Shown here: positions 38,355 through 47,055 of the stretch, piece after piece
Layout of the letters: each line of letters begins with the position of its first letter
Numbering within the stretch: the first letter of the stretch is position 1
Origin: Burkholderia savannae
Lineage (GTDB): Bacteria > Pseudomonadota > Gammaproteobacteria > Burkholderiales > Burkholderiaceae
Assembly: GCF_001524445.2 (NCBI RefSeq)
Contig: NZ_CP013417.1
Location: 4,154,001 to 4,218,000, forward strand
DNA length: 64,000 nucleotides
Direction: 5' to 3'
Position numbers and translations under genes: made by a program
The notes under the pieces: model-generated
What the model was told of the DNA's origin: nothing
The model's database searches: none
Seen by the model: the letters and a program-made list of their open reading frames with translations, nothing else

Positions 38355-39632
38355 TTAGCGCAGAAAGAATTCGACCGTATCGACATCGAGCACCGGCACG
38401 TTGCACTTGCGCGCAACGTCGAGACGCTCGGGGAAATGGTTGTCGATGAAGATGGAGCGCGGCGGCACGTGGTCGGCTTTCGACTCGTGCGCGCCGAGCA
38501 CGACAATGTCGTCGAACAGGCGTGCATCGATCCGCGCGGCCTCGAGCGTCTTCGCGACGTCGAACCGGTGTCGCGTGAGGAGCACGATTCGTTTGCCGGC
38601 CGCGATCGACTGATACAGGAACGCGATCGTCTGCGGCACCGCGTAACCGTCGATGATCAGCGTGTCGTCTAGATCGATGCAGACCGCGTCGTATTCGCAA
38701 GCGAACGAAGCGCGCGTTGCGATGTTTCGATCAATCAGGCGGATCTGGGCATTCGGCAACGTGACGAGATCGCGGCCGAGGAAATCCTGCACCGCCATCA
38801 ACGGCAGATTCACGCCGCGCGCGCGCTGCGCGACCATGGTGCCGCCGACACGGCACGCGACCTCGAGCAGTTTCCAGCGGCCGTCGCGATCGGCCTTCAG
38901 TTGGAAGAACCACGGGCCGCGAAGCCGCATCCGATTATTGATCGAATGCGCTATCGCATCGATTTCCGGTGTCGAGTCAATGAGGTGCGAACGCATGGCG
39001 ATGCCCGCCTTCACACGTTCGCGGCTTCGGGGCTGCGCATGCAGCAGGCGCCGCTTGCGATCGGTAAAGCAATCGATCGTCAGCTCTTCGCCGGGGAGAT
39101 ATTCGACGATGAGCGGCGCTTCGACGGCAGCAAGCGCATGGTTCAACTGAAGCATGTCGTGCGCGAGCGTCACGCCTTGGCCGCCTTGTCCGAGGTCCGG
39201 CTTCACGATGACGGGCCACGCGTGTACGTCGCCTGCCGATGCGTACGTGCGCGGCACCCACGGTTCGTTGGCGAACAAATAGTAGGTCGAGCTCTTGCGG
39301 CGTGCAATTGCCGCGCTTTCGGGGTCGCCGTTGACGAGCGTCATACCCATCTGCGCCGCGCGCGCGGACAGGTATTCGTGCACGGTGTCGTGCGTTGCAA
39401 ACACGAGATCGATGCGTCGTTCGGCGAGCAAGCGGGCGAACGCCTCGTCGAAGCAAGGATCGCTGATCTTCGGCAAGTCACCGGCGTATCTGGCAAAGCG
39501 AAAACGGCCATGGTCATCGACGCTCGACGCACCATGCAATTCGACGTGCACCGAGTAGCGCAGCGCCTGATGGATCTCGGCGGCGTTTTCCGACCCGCAC
39601 GGAAAGACCAGCACTCGGATCTTGTCGCTCAT
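38355..39632 (-). CDS. ATP-grasp / HAD fusion enzyme
   Basis: A 425-residue bifunctional protein. Residues about 1-310 form an ATP-grasp ligase with a pre-ATP domain 'DLVFATHDTVHEYLSARAAQ', nucleotide loop 'WPVIVKPDLGQGGQGVTLAH' (139-158) and metal-binding 'WKLLEVACRVGGTMVAQR'. Residues about 315-425 form a HAD phosphatase domain with motif I 'AVCIDLDDTLIIDGYAVPQ' (Asp320, Asp322) and motif IV 'SIFIDNHFPERLDVARKC'. Its stop is 16 bp before the TylF-type gene and its start overlaps the next upstream gene by 4 nt, so they form one operon. The likely role is making a carboxyl-amide or acyl modification of the glycan precursor; substrate unknown. Confidence 0.85.
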   Translation of the reverse strand: MSDKIRVLVFPCGSENAAEIHQALRYSVHVELHGASSVDDHGRFRFARYAGDLPKISDPCFDEAFARLLAERRIDLVFATHDTVHEYLSARAAQMGMTLVNGDPESAAIARRKSSTYYLFANEPWVPRTYASAGDVHAWPVIVKPDLGQGGQGVTLAHDMLQLNHALAAVEAPLIVEYLPGEELTIDCFTDRKRRLLHAQPRSRERVKAGIAMRSHLIDSTPEIDAIAHSINNRMRLRGPWFFQLKADRDGRWKLLEVACRVGGTMVAQRARGVNLPLMAVQDFLGRDLVTLPNAQIRLIDRNIATRASFACEYDAVCIDLDDTLIIDGYAVPQTIAFLYQSIAAGKRIVLLTRHRFDVAKTLEAARIDARLFDDIVVLGAHESKADHVPPRSIFIDNHFPERLDVARKCNVPVLDVDTVEFFLR

Positions 39633-40645
39633 TTCGGCAAACTCCTTCGCGATGTATCGACCGGAGAAGCTCGCTCGCGCCCGCACACCGCTGCGACGAG
39701 GTCGGCGACGCGCGCGACATCGCCTTCCGACATCCGCTGATCGCAAGGCAGGAAAAGCGCTTCGCGCGCGAGCCCGGCTTCCCACGCCGGGACGATTTTG
39801 CGTGCGGCGACTTCGGGCCAATAGCCGGGTGTGTAGACGCGCTCGGCCGCGAGCCGCGCACGCGCGCCGTCCGGCGCACCGAGGAACGGATAGCAGAGCG
39901 GCACGCCGATGCCTTCCTGCGCGAATGGAAAGTGATTGAGCGCGCCGATCCGCTCGTGCAGGCGCGCGAAATTTTCAAGCCGCCTTACGCGGATCTGCGC
40001 ATAGTCGACGCTCGCCAACAGGCGCTGCGTTAGTGTCGACATGCGGCGCGGCGGTTGCCGCGATAGACTCGCCTCCGCACGCGCATAATCCGAATAACCG
40101 GACTCCGCGCCCGTATCGGTTCGCTTGAGTAAATGCATGAAGCGCCGCGGGGAGTCACGGTCGATTTCGGCGGGCGCGGGGATCGCATGTCGCGACACGA
40201 GATAGCCGCCGTCCGGCACGCCGACGAACTTGCGCGGAGAATACAGCGTGGCGGCGCAGTCCGACGGCGGCTCGAAGAACGCTTGCGCGTTGTCGATGAC
40301 GACGCGCTCACGCGGAAAGCGTCGCAATACGTCGTCGACCTGATGCTGGCAGACGCCGAAATAATTGACGTACACGAGCCACTCGCGTGGCCCGAGCGCG
40401 GTATCGGCGGCGCGCAGGCGTTCGTCCAGTGCGTAGCGCTTCACGGGAATGCCTGCTGTCTCCAGCGGCTCGAGCATGCCGTCGCAGATGTAGTGCGGCA
40501 GCCATACGGCGTCGGGGCGGCACGCGGAAATGAGGGCGAGGAATGCGGCGCGCGCGGACTGAAACCGCAGCGCGTCACCATGATGCTCACCCGGTGCGCG
40601 CGGCAACTCGAGTTGCAGATAGCCGCCGATCGCATCCGTCGTCAT
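39629..40645 (-). CDS. PLP-dependent aminotransferase-fold protein (DegT-like)
   Basis: A 338-residue fold-type I PLP protein distantly like DegT/DnrJ aminotransferases. Predicted cofactor residues are Asp118 in 'RVVIDNAQAFFEPPSD' and Lys139 in 'LYSPRKFVGVPDGGYL'. It is shorter than the standard DegT protein at 41337-42485 and less similar to characterised sugar aminotransferases, so the reaction may differ. It overlaps the ATP-grasp/HAD gene by 4 nt, and its start overlaps the WbqC-like gene, showing tight coupling. Likely role in glycan precursor synthesis, inferred from the neighbours. Confidence 0.75.
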   Translation of the reverse strand: MTTDAIGGYLQLELPRAPGEHHGDALRFQSARAAFLALISACRPDAVWLPHYICDGMLEPLETAGIPVKRYALDERLRAADTALGPREWLVYVNYFGVCQHQVDDVLRRFPRERVVIDNAQAFFEPPSDCAATLYSPRKFVGVPDGGYLVSRHAIPAPAEIDRDSPRRFMHLLKRTDTGAESGYSDYARAEASLSRQPPRRMSTLTQRLLASVDYAQIRVRRLENFARLHERIGALNHFPFAQEGIGVPLCYPFLGAPDGARARLAAERVYTPGYWPEVAARKIVPAWEAGLAREALFLPCDQRMSEGDVARVADLVAAVCGRERASPVDTSRRSLPK

Positions 40646-41340
40646 GAGCGCGCCTTTTGCATGAGCATCGCGCGCGCTTCGGTGGCGTCATTGAACATGA
40701 GGACGTCGATGATCGACAGGCCAGGCACGAACTCGGCGCCGAACTGCCGGTACGGTTCGAGGTTCGGTTCGATGAATTCGAGCGCGATCCCGCGTGCGGC
40801 GAATGCCGCGTCGTCGTATAGCGTGCGGCCGCCCGGCAGATTGACGTAGCGCGCCGCGCGTTCGCGCACGCAGATGTCGAGCACGCGCTGCGCGCCTTTC
40901 AGCGCATCGTTGCCGTAGCCGGCCGACGACATGACGAAGCGTGTGTCGATTCCCAGGTAATTGCAGACCTCGATCACGCTTCGCGTGGCGAGTGTCGACA
41001 TGTGTGCCGCTGCGCAACAGAGCACGTCCCCGACGAGCTCGCTCACGCGCGCGTAGTGAGGCGCCTTCCCGTAACCGTGCCGCAGCGCCTCGAGCACTTT
41101 CCGCCGCCACCGTTCGGGCGGCTGGATTCGGACGTCGGCGATCTTTTGCGATGGGCTCGCACCCGCGAGCGGCACGGTGAAGTAGTGCGGCCTGCCGTCG
41201 AGCAGCATCCGGTTTCGATTGATCCAGCCGTTCTTGATGTAATTGACGTCGTCGTAGAACACGAACGCATCGACCGACGCGGCTAGCTGAAAGTAACCGA
41301 CGTACGGAAACAGATACGGCTGCATGATCGCAAGCTTCAT
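40642..41340 (-). CDS. WbqC-like family protein
   Basis: A 232-residue protein of the WbqC family, often found in O-antigen and flagellin glycosylation loci; its biochemistry is poorly defined. The family start 'MKLAIMQPYLFPYVGYFQLA' is clear, followed by 'FVFYDDVNYIKNGWINRNRM' and the C-terminal 'YGNDALKGAQRVLDIC'. It overlaps its neighbours on both sides by 4 nt, so it is part of the same transcript. Some WbqC-type proteins have been suggested to transfer or condense acyl or amino groups onto sugar precursors; that role is inferred here. Confidence 0.85.
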   Translation of the reverse strand: MKLAIMQPYLFPYVGYFQLAASVDAFVFYDDVNYIKNGWINRNRMLLDGRPHYFTVPLAGASPSQKIADVRIQPPERWRRKVLEALRHGYGKAPHYARVSELVGDVLCCAAAHMSTLATRSVIEVCNYLGIDTRFVMSSAGYGNDALKGAQRVLDICVRERAARYVNLPGGRTLYDDAAFAARGIALEFIEPNLEPYRQFGAEFVPGLSIIDVLMFNDATEARAMLMQKARS

Positions 41341-42485
41341 GGCTGCGGGTGCGCGACGAGATTCACGATGCGGGCAAGATTGCCGTCGGACAGCGCCGGA
41401 AAGATGGGCAGGCACAGCACACGCGCCGCGGCGTCTGCGGCGACGGGCAGATTGGGGCGTTGTGCGGACGGCAGCCCTCGGTACATCGGGAAGTCGGAGA
41501 TCAGCGGATAGAAGTAGCGGCGTGCGTAGATCTCGTGATCGCGCAGTCGCTGATACAGCGCGTCGCGGCTGATCGGATAATCGTCGTCGACGAGGATCGG
41601 GAAGTACGAGTGGTTCGCCACCGGCGCGTCGACGGGCGGCAGGCAGCGGATTCCACGTACGTCGGCGAGCGCTTCGCGATACGCGGCCTCGATGTGCGCA
41701 CGGCGCGCAAGCGCGTCGTCGATGTACTTGAGCTGCAGGAGACCGAATGCCGCGTTGATCTCGCTCATCTTGCCGTTGATGCCCGCCGCGACGACCGTCA
41801 CTTCGTCGACGAAGCCGAAGTTCTTCAGATGATCGATGTGCTGCTTCGTCTTCGCGTCCGGGCAGACGATCGCACCGCCTTCGAACGTGTTGAACACCTT
41901 CGTCGCGTGAAAGCTCAGGATCGACATGTCGCCGTGTTCGAGCACGCTGCCGCCGGGCGTCTTCACGCCGAACGCATGCGCCGCGTCGTAGATCACCTTC
42001 AGGTTGTAGTTGTCGGCGATCTTTTGAATCGCGGCGACATCGCACGGCCGGCCGTAGCAGTGCACCGGCATGATCGCTGTCGTCTGCGGCGTGATCGCCG
42101 CCTCGATCTTCGCGGGATCGAGGTTCAGCGTGTGAGGATCGATGTCGACGAATACCGGCTTGATCCCGTTCCACAGCAGCGAGTGCGCGGTCGCGACGAA
42201 CGAATACGGCGTCGTGATCACTTCGCCCGTGATCCGCAGCGCTTGCAGCGCGGTGACGAGCGCGAGCGTGCCGTTCGTGAAGAGCGCGAGATGGTGCACG
42301 CCGAGGTAATCGCACAGCGCCTTCTCGAGCTGCTGATGGAACGGCCCGCCGTTCGTCAGCACCTTGCTTTCCCAGATCGCCTCGAGATAAGGCAGAAACT
42401 CGGCGAGTGGCGCGAGATGCGGTTGGGTGACGTAAATGCGCTCGTCGGTCCACGGCTCGACGGCGCGCAGCGGCAGTGCGCTCAT
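41337..42485 (-). CDS. DegT/DnrJ/EryC1-type sugar-nucleotide aminotransferase
   Basis: A 382-residue PLP-dependent aminotransferase acting on a keto-deoxysugar nucleotide. The family markers are 'TQPHLAPLAEFLPYLEAIWE', 'NGTLALVTALQALRITGEVI', Asp167 in 'LKVIYDAAHAFGVKT', and the Schiff-base Lys196 in 'SFHATKVFNTFEGGAIVCPD'. It resembles VioA/FdtB-like enzymes that make dTDP-amino-dideoxyhexoses. It overlaps the TPR glycosyltransferase gene and the WbqC-like gene by 4 nt. An amino-deoxysugar on flagellin is therefore likely. Confidence 0.9.
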   Translation of the reverse strand: MSALPLRAVEPWTDERIYVTQPHLAPLAEFLPYLEAIWESKVLTNGGPFHQQLEKALCDYLGVHHLALFTNGTLALVTALQALRITGEVITTPYSFVATAHSLLWNGIKPVFVDIDPHTLNLDPAKIEAAITPQTTAIMPVHCYGRPCDVAAIQKIADNYNLKVIYDAAHAFGVKTPGGSVLEHGDMSILSFHATKVFNTFEGGAIVCPDAKTKQHIDHLKNFGFVDEVTVVAAGINGKMSEINAAFGLLQLKYIDDALARRAHIEAAYREALADVRGIRCLPPVDAPVANHSYFPILVDDDYPISRDALYQRLRDHEIYARRYFYPLISDFPMYRGLPSAQRPNLPVAADAAARVLCLPIFPALSDGNLARIVNLVAHPQP

Positions 42486-44833
42486 GGGCGGTCTCCTGCG
42501 ACGGTTGTCGTTGCGTCGCGCGGCGGTACCGCGAACGGGGCGGGCGGCTGGCCGTCGCACCAGCGGCGCCACATGATGCGCAATGCGTCGGACACGTCCT
42601 GCGCGACGCGCTGCGGCTGGAATGCGGCCGAGCGCGCGCAGCGCTCGCGCAGCTCGCCGCGGATGCGTGCGAGCGTCGGGACATCCGATGCGAGCGCGAT
42701 GCCTTTCGCGACGAAGTCGTCGACATCGTCGGCGACGAATGATTCGAGCCCGACATGCGACATCCACGTGAGGCCGGCGCGGCTCGACGGCGTCTTGCCG
42801 CGCATCGTCAGCGTCGGCACGCCCATCCACAGCGCGTTGAGCACGGTCGTCGAGCCGGTGTACGGGAACGTGTCGAGGCAGAAGTCGACGTGATGATGTT
42901 GCTGCAGATAGACGGTCGTCGTCGTGCGCGGTTGAAACACCAGCCGGTCGCGTGCGATACCTTCGCGCGCGAACCAACTGGTCAGCGTCTTGCCGATCTC
43001 GAGCCGATCTTCGTCGCCCGGCATCGAGCCGACGACGATGCGCGAATCCGGCACCGCGCGCATGACGCGGGCCCACACGGCGATCACGTCGGCGCGCAGC
43101 TTGTTCAGGCGGTTGAAGCTGCCGAACGTCACGCGGCCGTTGTGCAGCGCGGGCAGCATGTTGACGGGCGGCGCGTTCGTCGCGGGCGAGAACGTGGCGC
43201 CCGACGACAGATGGACGATCTTCTCCGTGTACTGCGCCTCCATCGGGCCGAACGGCACTGCGTACGAGTCGGTGAAGTAGTAGTCGATCGCGTCGAGACC
43301 CGTCGTCGCGGGGTAGCCGATCCAGCTGACCTGCACGGGTGCCGGTTTGCGCGCGAACACGGACAGGCGGTTGCGTCCGGAATGGCCCGACAGGTCGACG
43401 AGGATATCGATGCCGTCGGCGCGAATGCGGTTGACGAATTGCGCGTCGGTGAGGCCCGCGACCGTATGCCACGCGTGCGAGCATGCGCGCAGGCGCGCGG
43501 TGACGCGATCGTCGCGGACGTAGTTGTGATAGAACGTCAGCGACAGCGCCGGGTCCTTCACCAGATGCTCGACGAGCGGCAACAGATACGACGCGACCGC
43601 GTGATCGAACAGGTCGCCCGACACGAAGCCGATTCGCAGCCGTCGCTGCGGATCGCGACGGTTGGCATGGCGCGGCCACGCAGCCTTCAGCGGGGCTTCG
43701 TGGTGCGCCGCGTAGTCGCGGTGCGCGGCGATGTGCGCATCGATGTCGATGTCGATGCGGTGCGTAAGGTTGAAGAGCAGATTGCTGTGCGCAAGCGTAT
43801 CCCTTGGATCGAGCTCGAACGCGCGCCGGAAGTATTGCTCCGCTTCGTTGAGCAGCCCGCCTTCGAACAACGTGACCGCGAGCGAGCCGTATGCCGTCGC
43901 GGAATCAGGCGCGATCTCGATGGCGCGCTTGCCCGCCTCGATCGCTTCGTTCTGACGGCCGATCGCGGCGAGCACGACGCCGAGCACCCGATGCGCCTCC
44001 GCGTAACCGGCGTTGCGCGCGATCGCCTCGCGGCATTGGGACTCCGCTTCCGGCAGACGGTTCGCAAGACGCAACGTGTCGGCGTACAGCACTCGGCAGT
44101 TCGAATCGTCGGGCAGGAGCTCGGTGGTGCGGAAAAGGGGTTCCAACGCCTCCACGTATCGGCCGCTGCGATGCAGCGCGAGGCCCAGCACGCGCCAGGC
44201 GGGGCCGTGCGACGGATAGCGCCGCGTAAGCGTGCGTGCGGCCTTTGCCGCTTCGGCGTCGCGGCCGTGGTCATAGAGCGTTTCGGCGCGGCTCATCTCC
44301 TGGCGGCCGGGGCGGCGCGCGGAGCCGGCGTGCGGCTCGGGCGTTTCCGACGTTTCCGCGGCGACGGGCACGGCCTGTGCCGCGGTCGCGGCAGGCACGA
44401 TCCCGACGGCGGCAGGCCGACCTTCCTCCGAATGCGCGAGCCGCAACACGATCGTGTCGACGGCTGGCCCCTTGACGCCGAGTTGCTGCGCGAGGTTGAG
44501 CGCCGTCCACGCGGCCGCGATCTGACCGGCCTCGATCAGCGCGTTCACATAGCCGACCCAATAATTGCCGTGACGCGGATGCGTGCCGAGCACCATCTCG
44601 AAATGCTGCAGCGCGTCGACGGGCGAGCCCGTCTGCACGAGCAGCACCGCGAGGTTGTAGCGGGTGTCCGCGTGCTCGGGCTGCGCGCCGAGGATCGCCT
44701 CGTAGAGCGCCCGCGCGTCTTCGAGCTCGCCCTTGTGATGGTGCTCGAGCGCGCTTTGCAGCACGAGCGCGATGTCGGCATTCATTTGCTGCTCGGGGGG
44801 GAGCGGGGCGGACGATTCGAAAATGGCGGACAT
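42482..44833 (-). CDS. TPR protein with O-GlcNAc transferase (GT41, SPINDLY-like) domain
   Basis: A 783-residue glycosyltransferase and the probable flagellin-modifying enzyme. The N-terminal ~380 residues hold tetratricopeptide repeats (for example 'AQPEHADTRYNLAVLLVQTG' and 'APDSATAYGSLAVTLFEGGL'). The C-terminal half has GT41 features: 'LRIGFVSGDLFDHAVASYLL', 'GIDILVDLSGHSGRNRLSVF', 'QVSWIGYPATTGLDAIDYYF', 'VTFGSFNRLNKLRADVIAVW' and 'DFCLDTFPYTGSTTVLNALW'. TPR repeats usually bind the protein acceptor, here plausibly FliC, encoded 2.2 kb away. It is the first gene of a four- to seven-gene transcript that carries the sugar enzymes. A 224-bp gap with a terminator separates it from fliT. Confidence 0.93.
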   Translation of the reverse strand: MSAIFESSAPLPPEQQMNADIALVLQSALEHHHKGELEDARALYEAILGAQPEHADTRYNLAVLLVQTGSPVDALQHFEMVLGTHPRHGNYWVGYVNALIEAGQIAAAWTALNLAQQLGVKGPAVDTIVLRLAHSEEGRPAAVGIVPAATAAQAVPVAAETSETPEPHAGSARRPGRQEMSRAETLYDHGRDAEAAKAARTLTRRYPSHGPAWRVLGLALHRSGRYVEALEPLFRTTELLPDDSNCRVLYADTLRLANRLPEAESQCREAIARNAGYAEAHRVLGVVLAAIGRQNEAIEAGKRAIEIAPDSATAYGSLAVTLFEGGLLNEAEQYFRRAFELDPRDTLAHSNLLFNLTHRIDIDIDAHIAAHRDYAAHHEAPLKAAWPRHANRRDPQRRLRIGFVSGDLFDHAVASYLLPLVEHLVKDPALSLTFYHNYVRDDRVTARLRACSHAWHTVAGLTDAQFVNRIRADGIDILVDLSGHSGRNRLSVFARKPAPVQVSWIGYPATTGLDAIDYYFTDSYAVPFGPMEAQYTEKIVHLSSGATFSPATNAPPVNMLPALHNGRVTFGSFNRLNKLRADVIAVWARVMRAVPDSRIVVGSMPGDEDRLEIGKTLTSWFAREGIARDRLVFQPRTTTTVYLQQHHHVDFCLDTFPYTGSTTVLNALWMGVPTLTMRGKTPSSRAGLTWMSHVGLESFVADDVDDFVAKGIALASDVPTLARIRGELRERCARSAAFQPQRVAQDVSDALRIMWRRWCDGQPPAPFAVPPRDATTTVAGDRP

Positions 44834-44959
44834 GATCTCGACGAAGTGAGCGAGTTGAACGGATTATCCGATCGCTCCCTGCCGGCCGAAGCGCCGAGCT
44901 AAACCCCAAATCCCCGCCAATTTGACGAATCGGGTCGGCGACCTGCGCCCGAGGCGGGC

Positions 44960-44984
44960 AAAAAAAGGCCCGCACGAAGCGGGC
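44960..44984 (-). terminator. Terminator after fliD-fliT
   Basis: On the minus strand: GCCCGC, 5-nt loop, GCGGGC, then CTTTTTTT. A compact intrinsic terminator between the fliT stop and the glycosylation operon start, which implies a separate promoter for the latter. Confidence 0.85.
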
Positions 44985-45057
44985 GTCGAGGTGAACGAGC
45001 ACGCGCCGAAGCGCGTGATTTGTTGTTGTGTGGGGGGATGGAAGCCGCGCCGCCGGC

Positions 45058-45360
45058 TCAGAACTGAGCGGCGGCCGCCTGATAAGCGTTCGCGGCGTTC
45101 AGTCGATTCATTGCCGCTCGATACTCGACCTGAAGCCCGGCCTGCGCATCGCGAGCGGCGGCGCAGACGGCGGCGTCGATCGCCTGCACGTTGCGTATGA
45201 GCGCGAGCGTTTCGGGCGTCTGTTCGGGCGCGATCGACATCAGGTGCGGCGAGCGCGCATCGACGAGCCGCTGGACTTCGATCCAGTCGGCCATCTGCGC
45301 CGCGTGCTCGATCGCACGCGACATCGCCAGCACTTTCTCCATCAGCGATTTTTGATCCAT
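45058..45360 (-). CDS. fliT: FliT-like flagellar chaperone
   Basis: A 100-residue, mainly helical, polar protein, called FliT because it directly follows fliD on the same strand and has the right size and character (flagellar export chaperone for FliD; in enterics it also inhibits FlhDC). It starts 'MDQKSLMEKVLAMSRAIEHA' at ATG 45360. Sequence similarity within the family is low, so position carries much of the call. It is followed by a good terminator. Confidence 0.75.
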   Translation of the reverse strand: MDQKSLMEKVLAMSRAIEHAAQMADWIEVQRLVDARSPHLMSIAPEQTPETLALIRNVQAIDAAVCAAARDAQAGLQVEYRAAMNRLNAANAYQAAAAQF

Positions 45361-45388
45361 CTCGGGTTGCTCCGTGGGCGGGGCGGCG

Positions 45389-46912
45389 TTACTTGTTGGA
45401 CGCGAGCGAGCCCGCGCTGTTGGTGCCGCCGAACAACTGGGTCAGGTAATTCGAATTCGTGTTCATCGTCGCCATCAGCGTGTCGAGCGCGGTGAACTGC
45501 GCGTTGTACTGCGTGGTGAGCTGCGACGAATACGTCGCGAGCTGCGCCTGCTGCTGTGCGATGCTGCTCAGGTCCTTGTTCAGCGCGTTCGTGCGGATAT
45601 CGAAGATGCCGTTTGCCTGCACGTAGCCGTTGATCGTGTTGTTCAGCTGCGCGCCGACTCCGTTCGTCGCGTTGAACAGCGTCGCGACGCTCGACGGGTT
45701 GTTCGTCAACGCCGCCGTGAGTTTCGCCTGGTCGACGACGAGCGTGCCCTCCGTCTGGCTTGAAGAGCCGGTGCCCGAGAGCGAGATGCCGAGCGATGCG
45801 AGCGAGACGGTCGAGCCGTTGCTCGTCACGCCGCCTGCGACGATGCCGGCGAGCGTGTTGCGGATCGAGTTGAGCGTCGAGTCGCCGAGGAGCGGGCCGG
45901 CCGTCTGCGACGACGTGCCCGCGCCCGACAGCGACGACAACGACGACATCGTCGTGACGAGCGTGTTGTACAGATTGACGAAGTTCGTGATCGCGGTCGA
46001 TTGCGAGGACGTGTCGGCCGCGACCGTCAGCGTTTGCGTCGTGCCCACCGCGCTTTGCGACAGGTTCAGCGTGACGCCCGCGATCGCGCTCGTCACCGCA
46101 TTGGTCGCGCTCGTCGCGGCGATGCCGCCGACGGTGAATTGCGCATTTTGCGCAGCCGTCGCCTGCGACCACGCGATGCTGCCGCCCGACGTGATCGTCG
46201 ATTGGCCGCCCGTCGTGCTCGCGGTCGACGTGACGGCGAGGCTCGACAAGCCGTTGTCGCCCGACAGGTTGCTGACGGCGACGTTGATCGTGTTCGCGGC
46301 GCCCGTCGTCGACGAGCGCAACACGAGGTGCGCACCGTCCGTGCCGGTGACGATCGTCGCCGTCACGCCGGGATTATTGGTTGCGCCGTTGATCGCGGCG
46401 GCGATGCCGGCGAGCGTGTTGTTCGACGAATCGATCGTGATTGCCGACGAATTGCCGCCGACCGACAGCGTCAACGTGCCGGCGCCGAGCTGCTGGGTCG
46501 CGCCGAACGCGCCCGATGAAAGCGTTTGCGTCGTCGCGATCTGGTTGACGGCGATCGAATAGCTGCCGGCGACGGCGCCCGAGCCCGTCGTCGCGGTGAG
46601 GCCGCTGCCGCTCGCGGTTGCCGTGAAGGCTTGCGTGACGGTGCCGTTCGCGAGTGAGCCGAGGCCCGTTTGCAGCGCGGTGAGCGCCGATTTCAGCGTG
46701 CCGAGCGCGGTGAGCTGTGCCTGGTCGTTCGCGACCGAGGTCGACAGGAGCGCGGTCTGGCCCGCCGTCTTGCTGTTGACGAGTGCCGTTACGAGCGAGC
46801 TCACGTCCATCGACGAGTTGCCGGTCGAGCCGCTGATGATCGACTGCGCTGCCTGCTGCAGCGCCGCATTGGTTTGCTGCTGGGTCGTGCTCGACGAGAT
46901 GGGCGTGGACAT
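45389..46912 (-). CDS. fliD: Flagellar filament capping protein FliD (HAP2)
   Basis: A 507-residue filament cap, exported by the flagellar type III system, that directs flagellin assembly at the filament tip. The N-terminal domain has 'SGSTGNSSMDVSSLVTALVN' and the C-terminal domain 'FDIRTNALNKDLSSIAQQQA', both typical of FliD; coiled-coil ends flank a Ser/Thr-rich middle. The gene is followed by fliT (28 bp), the standard order. Two terminators separate it from fliC upstream, so it probably has its own promoter. Confidence 0.94.
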   Translation of the reverse strand: MSTPISSSTTQQQTNAALQQAAQSIISGSTGNSSMDVSSLVTALVNSKTAGQTALLSTSVANDQAQLTALGTLKSALTALQTGLGSLANGTVTQAFTATASGSGLTATTGSGAVAGSYSIAVNQIATTQTLSSGAFGATQQLGAGTLTLSVGGNSSAITIDSSNNTLAGIAAAINGATNNPGVTATIVTGTDGAHLVLRSSTTGAANTINVAVSNLSGDNGLSSLAVTSTASTTGGQSTITSGGSIAWSQATAAQNAQFTVGGIAATSATNAVTSAIAGVTLNLSQSAVGTTQTLTVAADTSSQSTAITNFVNLYNTLVTTMSSLSSLSGAGTSSQTAGPLLGDSTLNSIRNTLAGIVAGGVTSNGSTVSLASLGISLSGTGSSSQTEGTLVVDQAKLTAALTNNPSSVATLFNATNGVGAQLNNTINGYVQANGIFDIRTNALNKDLSSIAQQQAQLATYSSQLTTQYNAQFTALDTLMATMNTNSNYLTQLFGGTNSAGSLASNK

Positions 46913-46972
46913 CGTGACACTCCGGGCGTCGCCGTGATCGGCGAACCGTCATCGGGAAATTCGGGAAGCGGG

Positions 46973-47013
46973 AAAAAAACGTGCGGCGGCCACGAGGGAT
47001 TGCTCCGCCGCAC
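46973..47013 (-). terminator. Second terminator in the fliC-fliD gap
   Basis: On the minus strand: GTGCGGCGG, 15-nt loop, CCGCCGCAC, then GTTTTTTT. Strong intrinsic terminator structure directly after the first one. Confidence 0.85.
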
Positions 47014-47042
47014 AAAACGGGCCGCCTGACTGCGCGGCCCGT
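47014..47042 (-). terminator. First terminator after fliC
   Basis: On the minus strand: ACGGGCCGC, 8-nt loop, GCGGCCCGT, then TTT. It lies 13 bp past the fliC stop. Confidence 0.85.
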
Positions 47043-47055
47043 CGTTCGGTACACT

